Assembly (NCBI RefSeq): GCF_001661345.1
Contig: NW_017962925.1
Span: forward strand, 1-64,000
Length of the DNA stretch: 64,000 bases
Direction of reading: 5' to 3'
DNA from: Ascoidea rubescens DSM 1968
Lineage: Eukaryota; Ascomycota; Saccharomycetes; Ascoideales; Ascoideaceae
The translations under genes and the position numbers were made by a program. Shown here piece after piece: positions 50,597 to 60,430 of this stretch. Position 1 is the stretch's first letter, and every line of letters begins with the position of its first letter. The notes below the pieces were generated by a model. That model saw only the letters and a list, made by a program, of their open reading frames with translations, made no database searches and had not been told where the DNA came from.

Positions 50597-51495
50597 TATG
50601 CTTTATAGAATTATGTTATCTCACCAATAGATTAATCGAAAAGAGTTTGATATTATAAATGCAGTCTCAAGATTGATGTTCATCAACAGAAAACCCAGAA
50701 ACTGATCTCGAAAAAAACAACTGATTTAGATTTACGGAGCAAGACCCGAAAAAGAAAAGGATTACCGAAGAATCAGCAATTACTATTTTCATTAACATTT
50801 TTGATGGTTTTCAATCAAAAAAAAAGCAAGTCTTTTAATTTTTTTATTTATTGTAATTTTTGACTAAGTTAATTTAAAATAGTATTACTTTTTACTAAGA
50901 AATCACTGAGATTAGACAATTAAATCACAATTAAAACATATTTTAGGCTTTCCTAATTCGGAAACCAAACCTTACTGGATTCAATATTAGAATAACTCTG
51001 AGAACTTATTAAAGAAAATAAAAAGCAAAAATTTGATAAGCAAAAGTCATTTATTTTTAATTGAGAATTAAAGGACTTTTAACAAAGTTCAATAGAAAGA
51101 TAATTGTTTCAAAACTTGGTAAAAGTAAAATCGGCCTGTTTTTTTTTTCGGGTTCTTGCAATGGTTCAACATTTTTGGCCCAACAATAAACGACTAATGA
51201 AATCCAATAAATATATGTAATTAACTACAATCCAATAAAGATATTTTTATTTCAGTTATTGCTTTTTTAACATAAAGCACAACAATCAGAGAGATTATTG
51301 GGCTAAAGAATCTATTCAAACAATGACCCTTTGAAAGTGGAACTAATGGCTACTTTACTGATGTTCTCTTACATTTTCCTTCACAATTTGGAACATATAG
51401 GCAAGTCCCAGACTGCTGGTCCTGAGATGTCTGATTATATCTGAAAATTCTTCTGTGTATTGAACCTTTTTTAAAAGCTTCAATCAACAATTAAA
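50597..51495. other. MTG1-KTI12 divergent intergenic region
   Basis: About 900 AT-rich bases contain poly(T) and poly(A) runs. I see no RNA gene, repeat family or conserved frame. Confidence 0.5.
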
Positions 51496-52380
51496 ATGCC
51501 TTTGGTAATATTTACTGGCTTGCCTTCAAGTGGGAAAACCACAATAGCTCAAAAATTGATTAGCCTTTTAAATGAGAAGATTTCTAGTCTTCCCCCTGGT
51601 GCGCCAGGTGCCAACTACAAAGTGATTTATCATTCGGATAAGACCCTTGGAATAACTCAAGAAGACTATAGAGAATCGCTTACAGAGAAAGCTTCTAGAA
51701 ACTTGCAAATGTCTATGGTTAAGAGAGATATCAGCTCAACAAATATTGTGATTTTAGATTCTCCTGCATATATCAAGGGTTTTCGTTACCAATTATTTTG
51801 CGAAGCCAAACAGACCCAGACAACTCATTGCGTGATTTATATCATGGCTCCTATCAAAGTGTGTCTAGAATACAATTCAAAAAGAGATGATGCTGAAAAA
51901 TGGGACAAAGAATTAATAAACCAATTAGCAATGAGATATGAGGAACCTGATGGCCACAATAGATGGGATTCACCATTGATTCCAATAGCATTCGATGATA
52001 AAGATTTACCGATTGACGAGATATGGTCTTCATTGGTATTAAAGAGGAAGCTAAAAGCGAATTCGGCTACTATTATAAAAACACCCACATCTACTAATTA
52101 TTTGCAAGTTCTTGATAAAAAAACTCAAGAAGTCATTTCAAAAATCATCCAATTTCAAAAATTGCAGTCGATTGGTGGAGATGTTTTAATTGAGAAAAGC
52201 AGTTCTGGTTATGCAAAGGACGACTTATATGTTGAATTACCTGGTAGAACAGTGTCAGTCGCTCAATTGCAGAGAATCAGAAGAACTTTTGTTTCATTGA
52301 ATAGAGTCAGGTCTATTGATTTTGACCGAATAGTCCCTTTGTTTGTTGAATACATTAATAAAAATTTGTCAGAAGACTAG
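51496..52380 (+). CDS. KTI12: Kti12, Elongator-associated P-loop protein
   Basis: Kti12 binds tRNA and regulates Elongator, which modifies wobble uridines. The N-terminus MPLVIFTGLPSSGKTT carries the P-loop at 8-16. The family features LDSPAYIKGFRYQLFCEAK and RYEEPDGHNRWDSPL follow. The C-terminal half ends with the LQRIRRTFVSLNR block. The length of 294 residues is close to yeast (313). It is convergent with ATP25, with 85 bases between stops. Confidence 0.96.
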   Translation: MPLVIFTGLPSSGKTTIAQKLISLLNEKISSLPPGAPGANYKVIYHSDKTLGITQEDYRESLTEKASRNLQMSMVKRDISSTNIVILDSPAYIKGFRYQLFCEAKQTQTTHCVIYIMAPIKVCLEYNSKRDDAEKWDKELINQLAMRYEEPDGHNRWDSPLIPIAFDDKDLPIDEIWSSLVLKRKLKANSATIIKTPTSTNYLQVLDKKTQEVISKIIQFQKLQSIGGDVLIEKSSSGYAKDDLYVELPGRTVSVAQLQRIRRTFVSLNRVRSIDFDRIVPLFVEYINKNLSED

Positions 52381-52465
52381 AATTATAGTTTATCTATATA
52401 TGTTTTATAGAAAACCTCCTAAACTATTTTTATTTGGTATATTTACAAAACTCATAACCTTTTTG

Positions 52466-54709
52466 TTACCAAAAATCAATGGCATCTCTTATTTCACTAC
52501 ATTGTTTTTCAGGATCAGCAACATTAAGTAATTTTTTCAAACCGTTTATAATTTTTTCCTGCTCTTCAGATTTAAAGTGACTCAAAAAATCGTTTCTAAA
52601 ATAGTATGGCATAACTTTTGTCAACAAATTTCTATTGACGGCAAGATTATCCTTTAAATAAAGCAAATTTAAAAAATAACTCCAAGGCTTTTTATCATAT
52701 TTAAACCCTCGAGTAGTGCGAAACGCTAAATTTCTTTCCAACATATCTTTTGGCACAGCACCTCTACTGGACCACAAAGCCCATAAATCCATCCAATCAT
52801 CAGCACAAACCATATAACTCAATAAAATAGAGTAAGCTTTATTCTTCACTTCCAAAGAAATATTTTTGTTGGTGAAAAAGTAGCCTGTTAGCATAATAAG
52901 CTGTTCAACAGGGAATAAAAAAAGGTCGTTTCCAAGAGAATTTTTTGGTTTTAAAACATGAACCGCAGGAGAAAATTCTCGAGATACTTCAAGCAAAACT
53001 TGTTCAGGTTTTATAAAATGAGAAGAATTAAGAGGAGCAGCAACTTTCAAAATTGAAAAATATAAATCCTCATTGATTTCTAATGTTTGAGTTCTCAACA
53101 CAAAACAATCTTTGAAAAAGGACATTATAAAAGAAATTCTCTTATTTAAAATTTTCTCAAGCTTAGAAGGTGATTTGGTATTCAATGAAACTTCTGGAGA
53201 TTTTTCAACAGTATTTACAAACATTTTGATATCTTCTTGAGTGACCATATGGCCGCCAGACTGTTTCATATATAAATTTTCTTTTAGATGCTCTAAAGAA
53301 ACCAATGATGGATCATTAAAATGAATTGTCTCTAAAAATTTATAATATATAATCCATTGATTGTTTGACGCATATAATGGAAATACTTCATCAAAAGCAG
53401 CTACAAAATACTTATCAATTATATCATTATACTTTTTCACGTAGCAAAAATTGGCAAATAAAACAAATGTTGTTAAAATGTTATCAAGAGCTTCATTATC
53501 AAAAGCAAGGTCTGGATTTCGGTCAAAAGCCAATAGTGACGTTAAAAAATTACCAGAAAAAGGAAAACCTTTGAGTTTTTCAATTAAAAATTTGACACCT
53601 GTTTGTTCAAATTTTTCAAATCCTTCAACTCCTTCAACATTTTGAGCCATTGTTGAATACTTTCTGGTTCCCAAGCCAGAGTTTGGTTGAAAGTTGGTAT
53701 GGTTTGTGAAATTGTTGAGTTTAAGTTCCAAATCCAAATGTGGAGTAGAAAGAGAATGAAAACGTCTAATACCAGAAAAAATATTGTCATTATCATCAAA
53801 TTTATTTTGATCGTGACGAACATATTTGTAATGTTCTTCTTTTGGCGACCATAATAACTCCAAATTTAAATCATATCTTCTTTGCTCAGTTAGAAAGTTA
53901 ATAAAGATGTTATCACACTTAGTGTCAATCATAATCCAACTGTTCGCTGTAGAAGAATCAGATACACCATAATATTTATCCACCGAAGAAACTCTCTTTT
54001 TTGCTTTTTTTTTTAATTTTTTTAATTTTGCTGATGAAGTTGCAGACTTATCTAAACCTTCAACGTAAGGGATTTCAGAGTAAGTATTTTTGATAAATTC
54101 AGCATGTAATTTTGCAGCTTTATAAGCATGTTTTTCCGATTTGCACGACCCAATGATCATATAATCAGCAAAACCCTTTGTAGCTGTTTGGTCGGTTGAA
54201 TCCAAAAGTTTAAGATCCATAATTGTAACATCATATATACCCAATCGTTTTGTCAAATCGAGTAAGATTGGTTCAAGTGTTTTTGGAGCATCTTCAGGTA
54301 TTTCGGGCATTTGAATGTCGCTGATTGGGACTTGTAGCTCAGAACTATCATCACGCAAATACCAGGGAGTTGACACATCATCGGTTTCTTCCTCCTCAAG
54401 ACCGTATTCTTCCGATGTTATCGGATCAAACCCCTTTGATGAAACAGTTGAAGCAGCTGCCAAATTATAAAACAATAGAATACTATTTTTCTGAAAACCC
54501 AAATTCAAATTATCTATTGGTTTTGCAAGTTGAACAACTTCACCATCAGACTCGATTGGTATATTGTTGAGAGTATTCTCGCCATTATCAAGCCCAGTGC
54601 TCTGTTTTTGGTAAATAAATGAGTTGATATGAACTGCCCGAGAAAGCCAGGCGTTTCTTATGCCATACAATGGTATTATTGCTCGAGAACCCAATCTGCT
54701 TCTAATCAT
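52466..54709 (-). CDS. ATP25: Atp25, mitochondrial RsfS-domain and OLI1 mRNA factor
   Basis: Atp25 is a mitochondrial protein that in baker's yeast is cleaved in two. The N-terminal RsfS-like half acts at the large ribosomal subunit, and the C-terminal half stabilises OLI1 mRNA. I start at the Met at 54709, which begins a basic presequence (MIRSRLGSRAIIPLYG); the frame continues upstream to 54832 without support. The RsfS domain is visible as LGIYDVTIMDLKLLD, FADYMIIGSCKSEKHAYKAA and later WIMIDTK. The C-terminal half has the FPLYASNNQWIIYYKFLE and WMDLWALWSSRGAVPKDM blocks. The 747 residues exceed the 612 of baker's yeast. Confidence 0.9.
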   Translation of the reverse strand: MIRSRLGSRAIIPLYGIRNAWLSRAVHINSFIYQKQSTGLDNGENTLNNIPIESDGEVVQLAKPIDNLNLGFQKNSILLFYNLAAASTVSSKGFDPITSEEYGLEEEETDDVSTPWYLRDDSSELQVPISDIQMPEIPEDAPKTLEPILLDLTKRLGIYDVTIMDLKLLDSTDQTATKGFADYMIIGSCKSEKHAYKAAKLHAEFIKNTYSEIPYVEGLDKSATSSAKLKKLKKKAKKRVSSVDKYYGVSDSSTANSWIMIDTKCDNIFINFLTEQRRYDLNLELLWSPKEEHYKYVRHDQNKFDDNDNIFSGIRRFHSLSTPHLDLELKLNNFTNHTNFQPNSGLGTRKYSTMAQNVEGVEGFEKFEQTGVKFLIEKLKGFPFSGNFLTSLLAFDRNPDLAFDNEALDNILTTFVLFANFCYVKKYNDIIDKYFVAAFDEVFPLYASNNQWIIYYKFLETIHFNDPSLVSLEHLKENLYMKQSGGHMVTQEDIKMFVNTVEKSPEVSLNTKSPSKLEKILNKRISFIMSFFKDCFVLRTQTLEINEDLYFSILKVAAPLNSSHFIKPEQVLLEVSREFSPAVHVLKPKNSLGNDLFLFPVEQLIMLTGYFFTNKNISLEVKNKAYSILLSYMVCADDWMDLWALWSSRGAVPKDMLERNLAFRTTRGFKYDKKPWSYFLNLLYLKDNLAVNRNLLTKVMPYYFRNDFLSHFKSEEQEKIINGLKKLLNVADPEKQCSEIRDAIDFW

Positions 54710-54917
54710 TTTGCTGGTGTTCCAAAGTTTTCTGAATAGAAAAACCCTTCTTTCAAAACGATGTTTCCCCACGGATTCGGCACGAAGATTAATTTCTCTC
54801 CACGGAGACCGGAAACCAGTGGTGTGGAGCACACGTTAAAAGATATTTTGGTGTTACTTTTTGAAGTTCTCTGAATCAAAGCTGTTAATTGACTGAATAT
54901 TGAAAAGAACCCAGAAG

Positions 54918-56444
54918 ATGAGCACCACTGCGACGTTGGATCCCATAACGACGATAAAGTATCAGATAAAAAACTGGGAGTATGCTTTCAAAAAAGAACA
55001 CAACGCTCAACCGAGCAAAGAAGATGTCAAAAACGATCCCAACATAGCAAAGCTTTATAGAGAGTATAAAAGATTGAAATACTATAAAAGTACTAAAATA
55101 GTAGCAAACAATGAGAAAAAAACTATATCATATGTTCTGAGAGCAAACACTAAAAATGACCAGATTGAGCCTCAGAAACAGATAGTTGGCAGGTTGAAAA
55201 CACCAGCAAGAAATGTGAAATATACTCCAGTAAACTCGCCCGAAAAGAATACCAATGCCACTCCAGCACCAGAATCCAATTTAATTCCAGCAGAAATTGG
55301 TCCAACTCCACAGTTAAATGGCAGGATTCTTGGATTATTTGAACTATCGTCTACATCACCATCGAAACCTTTGACAAATTCTAGTTTAGAATCCGGTCAA
55401 TCTTCCAAACGAAAACTAAATTTTGATAGTTATGGAAATAGTGATGATGAAGAAGAAGTTGATGATCAAGATCAATGTATAAATACTGAAAACTTGTTGG
55501 GCGATAATATTAATAACATTAATAAGAAAATCAAAGTAGTTAGTTGCGATAACACTACCAACGTTAAAAAAGAAATTATGGACGTGCAATTAAAAGAAGT
55601 GTTTTTAAAGCCATTGCTAAAAACTCCATTAAAGAAAGTAACCCATTTTGTTGATTTGCCAAAAAACCTATCAATTGTTCCAAATACAGATACCTTTGAA
55701 TTTTGTTCAACTTCTCAACTCATATTCCAATCTAATATTAGCCCTGTTAAGTTTGTTAATGAGACACCAGACTATTTGAAACATGCTAGAGTTATTGAAA
55801 TAACAGATGACTTAAACATAGGGTCAACTCCAGACCTACCTTCTTTCTTTTCGAAAAAATTTAAAAGACCTTCGCAATTAGTATCAGAGTTATTGAAAAT
55901 TAAAGAAGAAATTATTCAAAACAAAAATTTTGAAAAAATTAAAGATGAGATTGATTCCGAATTTAATAAATCTGAACTTGATAATAAAAATACAAGCGAG
56001 ACCTCGGGATATAATGACACTCAAAATGGATCTACCAATATACTTGAATTACAAGATGCAGCTGATAGTAAGGGCATTTATTATAAGATGAGATATAAGA
56101 AAAAAGGTCAAAAAAGAACAACAAGGAGAAGCAAAATATTGCCCAATATTAATCCAAATCAACCTACCAATAGTAAGGATATAAGTAAAAAAATTGATGA
56201 GTTTATCGAGTTAGAAAATAATGAATTTGATGAAAATGTTAATCAAGAACATGAATCAGAAGAAGAATGGTCTTTATCTGACGATTCTGAACATGAAGAA
56301 GAATACAAATTCACAAAAGATGCCGATTCAAAAACCAAAAAAAAAGTTGAAGCTCACTCTCATCAAAATTATGTAAGGTTGAAAATTAAAAACAACAAAA
56401 AAGGAATTAATTTTAGAGGTGGCTATAACCGATTTCGAAGATAA
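54918..56444 (+). CDS. SLD2: Sld2/Drc1 replication initiation factor
   Basis: Sld2 is phosphorylated by CDK and then binds Dpb11 to start DNA replication. I use the first ATG, 54918 (MSTTATLDP). The N-terminal signature IKNWEYAFKKEHNAQPSKEDV is diagnostic of Sld2/RecQL4 N-termini. The conserved GPTPQLNGRILGLFEL segment follows near residue 130. Many S/T-P sites (TPARN, TPVNSPEK, TPAPES, TSPSKP) fit CDK control. The C-terminus is basic and ends in an RGGYNRFRR motif that suits DNA binding. The length is 508 residues (453 in baker's yeast). Confidence 0.92.
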   Translation: MSTTATLDPITTIKYQIKNWEYAFKKEHNAQPSKEDVKNDPNIAKLYREYKRLKYYKSTKIVANNEKKTISYVLRANTKNDQIEPQKQIVGRLKTPARNVKYTPVNSPEKNTNATPAPESNLIPAEIGPTPQLNGRILGLFELSSTSPSKPLTNSSLESGQSSKRKLNFDSYGNSDDEEEVDDQDQCINTENLLGDNINNINKKIKVVSCDNTTNVKKEIMDVQLKEVFLKPLLKTPLKKVTHFVDLPKNLSIVPNTDTFEFCSTSQLIFQSNISPVKFVNETPDYLKHARVIEITDDLNIGSTPDLPSFFSKKFKRPSQLVSELLKIKEEIIQNKNFEKIKDEIDSEFNKSELDNKNTSETSGYNDTQNGSTNILELQDAADSKGIYYKMRYKKKGQKRTTRRSKILPNINPNQPTNSKDISKKIDEFIELENNEFDENVNQEHESEEEWSLSDDSEHEEEYKFTKDADSKTKKKVEAHSHQNYVRLKIKNNKKGINFRGGYNRFRR

Positions 56445-56613
56445 ATTAATATAATCAAATACAATTGAATGATTTCTTGTTTTTACCTTTAATCTTTTAA
56501 GAAACACAGCACTTTACTCTGCATACATTAGTTTTTAATTTTTGTTATGAACTTATGAATCTATGAAATTATAATCTAGATTTTTTTTATTATTTTACAT
56601 TTATTATTGAGAC

Positions 56614-58263
56614 CTATATACTTAATAGTTCCAACATTCCTTGTATTCTTTGAGCGTCTTTGGCCTTTTCCACTTCTTGAGTTACTTTATTTCTTATTGA
56701 CATAAGCAATTCTTCCAATAAGGGACTCTTTTCAATAGTTGTACCATAAAGGTCTATTATAATACCAACATAATCACCCAATATACTGACATTTCTGTCA
56801 TCGTCAATATTTTTATAACACCAAGTTAGCAAAGGTTCAAGAGATGCACTATCTCTTTTTGCTAAAGCAACTGCAATTTTCCCTCTTCTACGTATTTCTT
56901 CTAATATAGTTATTGTAAGCTCTTTACTCATTCCTGAAACAAAAGCTGAATCCAAAGCTTCCGGCCATTTAAAGGCATTGATGAGCTTTTCATATTGTTT
57001 TAATTTTGGAGCTTTATTTTTATCAGAAAATACTCGATGTTCGTATCCACCATCATATTCAGCACCTCTTATCATTTTCGCAAAAGCATTACTTTTTTTG
57101 CTTTTAGTAGCACCAATCGGAAAATCTAAATCATTTTTTTTCCTATTCAGAGATTTCTTTCCAGTTTTTTTTGTTCTTATTGATAAAAGACCTGAAGTTA
57201 AACCAGTAACAAAATGTTTATAATCAGGAGATACTCCGCAACTTAATACACCAGTACCAAATTTCCAACCAAACTTGACTTCCCATAAAGAAGAACTTGT
57301 ATCGAATATTTTAACATGACCATCAAGAGAACCAGCTAATAAACCCTTTTCACCTGCATCGGCAAGACACGTAACAGTTTTTTGGAAATTTGAAATATTT
57401 CGAATTAATTTACCGGCAGCTATATCCCATACTTTTATAACAGGGCCACCAGCAGATACTAAAGTAGTTGGATTTAAAGATAATATGTCTTCAACAGGAG
57501 CGTCTTGGTTAAAAATTTGAACAGGTTTTGAGCCATCAAGTCTAGTATCAAAAATTCTAACATTTCCATCATAACAACCTGTTACTACTAAATTAGAGGA
57601 TGAAGGTATAAAATCAGCAGATCTAACATAATCATTATGGTTTGTTAAAATATGAATAGGCTTTGAGTTATTAGTGGTATCATAAATTCTAACAATTTTA
57701 TCATCAGAAGCAGTAAGAACATTACTTAAAATAGTTGGATGAAATTTCGTTACATGAGTTGGATAGGTTGAAGGGTTTATAGTGACTAACAAAGATCTTG
57801 GATTAAAAGCATCATATATTTGGACCAAGCCTGAAGCATCACCTGCGACGAGCAATTTACCATCACTTCTAATTTCACCACTATAGACAGTATCTTTAAA
57901 TCTTGAGAAATTTTTAGTGACTTGTCTAGTTTTTGAAGAAAAAACTTGAATTCTTGTAGATGAAGTAACAGCGAAATCATGAGGAGATACTGGATTAAAA
58001 CATATGTGATTGATAGCATTGTGTTCTTTTATAATTTGAGTATTCTATAAATTAAAAACCCACAAAAAAATTGAATTAAGAATTCTTTAATATTAGTATA
58101 TTGAAAAGAATTTTGATTTGATAAAAAGAAGAGTAATAATAATAATAATAATAATAATAGAATAACATACACCATAACTTCTCCAATATCTTTGCTCAGG
58201 AGTAGTTTGAGCGGGTAGAGCAGGGTTTTTGACTATGTCAATTCTTTGAATATTAGAAGACAT
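56614..58263 (-). CDS. UTP15: Utp15, WD40 SSU-processome protein, spliced
   Basis: Utp15 is a member of the t-UTP subcomplex that links rDNA transcription to early 18S processing. The gene has exon 1 at 58263-58171 (31 codons, ending RYWRSYG) and exon 2 at 58044-56614. Splicing joins TTPEQRYWRSYG to NTQIIKEHNAINHICFNP, matching baker's yeast TTPEQRYWRQY and VKEHNSVTHISFNP. The unspliced frame starting at 57855 would lack the first 95 residues. The product has a seven-bladed WD40 propeller (about 35-330) and the Utp15 C-terminal domain (ELTITILEEIRRRGKIAVAL and onward). The length of 507 residues fits (513 in baker's yeast). Confidence 0.94.
58045..58170 (-). other. Spliceosomal intron of UTP15
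   Basis: This 126-base phase-0 intron has donor GTATGT at 58170-58165, branch-like TACTAAT at 58098-58092 and acceptor TATAG ending at 58045. An (aat)n microsatellite (about 58135-58160) lies inside it. Confidence 0.92.
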
Positions 58264-58553
58264 TTGGCTGAGTAGTAATTATGAATATGGTACAATTTTT
58301 TTTTTATTAAGATAATTTAAATTTGAATTATGTTTTAGATATATTTTTTTATGATGTTAAATTAAACTTCAAATTTTTCAATATTTGGAAGAAAAAAAAT
58401 AGTGAGCACGGATATCCATGGAGACGGATTTAAAGAAGTACCGTATTTGTGGATTTTGGAATCTGATTTGATTTGATTTGATTTGAGGTTGAGAGCAATT
58501 GTGAGAAGACATAATTGTGGAAGTATAATAGAATTGATTTGTGGTTTGTTAAA

Positions 58554-59327
58554 ATGTCAGTTGTTATTGTCACAGGAGCCAGCAGAGGAATTGGAGAAGC
58601 TATTGTTAAGCATGTTTTAAGAGCATCAGAAGAGAATAAGGTCGTTGTTACATCCAGAACATTATCGAAGATGGTTGAAATTTATTCTGGTTTCAATCAG
58701 AATAATATTGAGTATGTCGGGGGAGATATTAGTGATGGGAAGACTATTGACGAGATAATTGAAAGGAGTGTTGATAAATTTGGGAGAATTGATTCGATAG
58801 TTGTTAACGCTGGGATATTAGAACCAGTTGATAAGATAAGCAATTATAAGAATGAGAAAAAAGAGTGGGAGAGATTATTTCAAGTTAATTTCTTTTCCGC
58901 TATTGAATTGGTCAGCAAGTCGATTGAATATTTAAGGAAGAGTCATGGAAGAATTATATTTACATCTTCGGGTGCTAGTGTTAAGAACACTGAAGGATGG
59001 GGAGCATATGGAGCATCGAAGGCAGCATTGAATCATTTATGTGGAACCATAAGCAATGAAGAAAAGGCAAATGGGATCAGGACTATATCAGTTGCGCCAG
59101 GAGTTGTTGATACGCAAATGCAAGATGATATTCGAGGTAGGCTTGGAGAAAAGGGAATGAGTTTAAAAGATTTAAAGATTTTCCAGGAATTGAAAAAGGA
59201 TGGAAAATTATTAGATCCAAAGGTCCCTGGTAAGGTATTGGGTAATTTGGCTTTGATGGGTATCGAGGAAGAATTGAATGGAGTTTATCTTAGATATAAT
59301 GATAAGAAATTAGCTAAATATAAGTAG
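58554..59327 (+). CDS. Short-chain dehydrogenase (IRC24/YIR035C-like)
   Basis: This NAD(P)-dependent short-chain reductase is similar to the yeast Irc24/YIR035C/YIR036C group (benzil and carbonyl reductases). I use the ATG at 58554, so the protein begins MSVVIVTGASRGIGEA with the nucleotide-binding motif TGASRGIG at 7-14. NAG is present in VVNAGIL. The catalytic Ser is in FTSSGAS and the Tyr-x3-Lys in AYGASKAALNH. The length is 257 residues. The natural substrate is unknown. It is divergent from UTP15. Confidence 0.88.
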   Translation: MSVVIVTGASRGIGEAIVKHVLRASEENKVVVTSRTLSKMVEIYSGFNQNNIEYVGGDISDGKTIDEIIERSVDKFGRIDSIVVNAGILEPVDKISNYKNEKKEWERLFQVNFFSAIELVSKSIEYLRKSHGRIIFTSSGASVKNTEGWGAYGASKAALNHLCGTISNEEKANGIRTISVAPGVVDTQMQDDIRGRLGEKGMSLKDLKIFQELKKDGKLLDPKVPGKVLGNLALMGIEEELNGVYLRYNDKKLAKYK

Positions 59328-59661
59328 ATGATTAGATAATTAGAATAGAAAATATATAGAAGTATAATTATATTTATTATATAAAAGTTCCCAGGAAGAA
59401 AAAAAGAAAAAAACAAATTGAAATTAGAGAAAAGTAATTAAAGAAAAATCACAAAGTATGATATAAAGAAAACATAACACCAGATAAAAAAAAAACAAGA
59501 ATTTTAATATACAATATATACTTCAAAAACAAATGAACAAAAACCAAAGCAAAATTTTATCAATTAATAAGTAAATTTTATATTGAAATTATCTAATTTT
59601 TTTATTCTTTTTTATTTGCAATTTTCTTTTTAATTTGCCCATTTATTTAATTTAAATTGAT
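59328..59661. other. Intergenic between convergent genes
   Basis: This AT-rich 334-base gap between the SDR and TVP18 stops has A-rich and T-rich 3' signals only. Confidence 0.5.
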
Positions 59662-60171
59662 TTAAAGAACTTGTCTAAGCACAGCTTCATTTGGTAAATT
59701 AGTTGCTGAATCGTCTTGACCATTATGAAACTCTTGATGGGAGAAAGCGGAAAATGCATAACAAATTGAAGATATAAGCATCAAAATGGCTAAAGCTAAT
59801 AAAGAGGTTGTTTGAACAATTAGCGATAGAAATTGAACCACAGCCATTAACAAGTAGAAACCAGCTCTGGGCCAGTTTTCGTTGAATTTTTTCATGATAT
59901 TGACAAACTTATCAGTAAATGGGCAAATCTTCAACAAAAAGGGCAATTCAATAAATAGAATCAAAAAACCTTGAACAATAGCAAGTATGCTGAATATGAT
60001 AACCAAGGAGAAATGGAAGATGTTGGCAACACCCAAAGCTAGACAGAGGAAGAAGGTGAGAATTCCAATCCATTTACCATAGATACCATAGTTGCGACTT
60101 CCCATGTCATTTTTGAACTTGTCGACGCCTACACTAAAGGAGGACTTTAGAATTTGCATTGAGAAGGCCAT
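59662..60171 (-). CDS. TVP18: Golgi membrane protein Tvp18
   Basis: Tvp18 is a tetraspan membrane protein of late Golgi vesicles. I use the Met at 60171 (MAFSMQILKSSF), giving 169 residues (167 in baker's yeast); a frame extension to 60231 is not conserved. The signature SRNYGIYGKWIGILTFFLC is present. Then come ALGVANIFHFSLVIIF and FIELPFLLKICPFTDKF, and two further helices, PRAGFYLLMAVVQFL and the last hydrophobic run. The C-terminal tail is polar. Confidence 0.94.
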   Translation of the reverse strand: MAFSMQILKSSFSVGVDKFKNDMGSRNYGIYGKWIGILTFFLCLALGVANIFHFSLVIIFSILAIVQGFLILFIELPFLLKICPFTDKFVNIMKKFNENWPRAGFYLLMAVVQFLSLIVQTTSLLALAILMLISSICYAFSAFSHQEFHNGQDDSATNLPNEAVLRQVL

Positions 60172-60239
60172 GGTCAGAGAAGAAGAGTTTGTGGATGCAA
60201 TTGAAGAAACAAGAGAGGCCACCAGGATCAATTTATATA

Positions 60240-60430
60240 TCGTCCACAGCTTTCACAAGTCTGCAAAGGAGCCACGAAGCACAGACACCCAACACCCAGC
60301 TCAGCCGCAGAAAAGCCATCGCGCGCACGTGCCCCGCAGGTTGTGCAGAGTTTCGTGCAGGCTCTCGTATGCGCTCTTTTGTGTACCCTTCGTGCTGCCT
60401 GTGCTGGATGAGCTGCCTGTGCTGTAGACA
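60240..60430. promoter_or_regulatory. TVP18 / SANT-like gene divergent promoter, GC-rich
   Basis: This 0.2-kb GC-rich island lies between two divergent genes and contains CACGTG at 60326-60331 in a gcgcgc context. It belongs to the set of GC-rich promoter islands described in the findings. Confidence 0.45.

Noticed and set aside
1893-60331. CACGTG cores in five intergenic regions as evidence of a common regulon
   Set aside because: About seven such hexamers are expected by chance in 64 kb of this composition, so the number alone is not significant.
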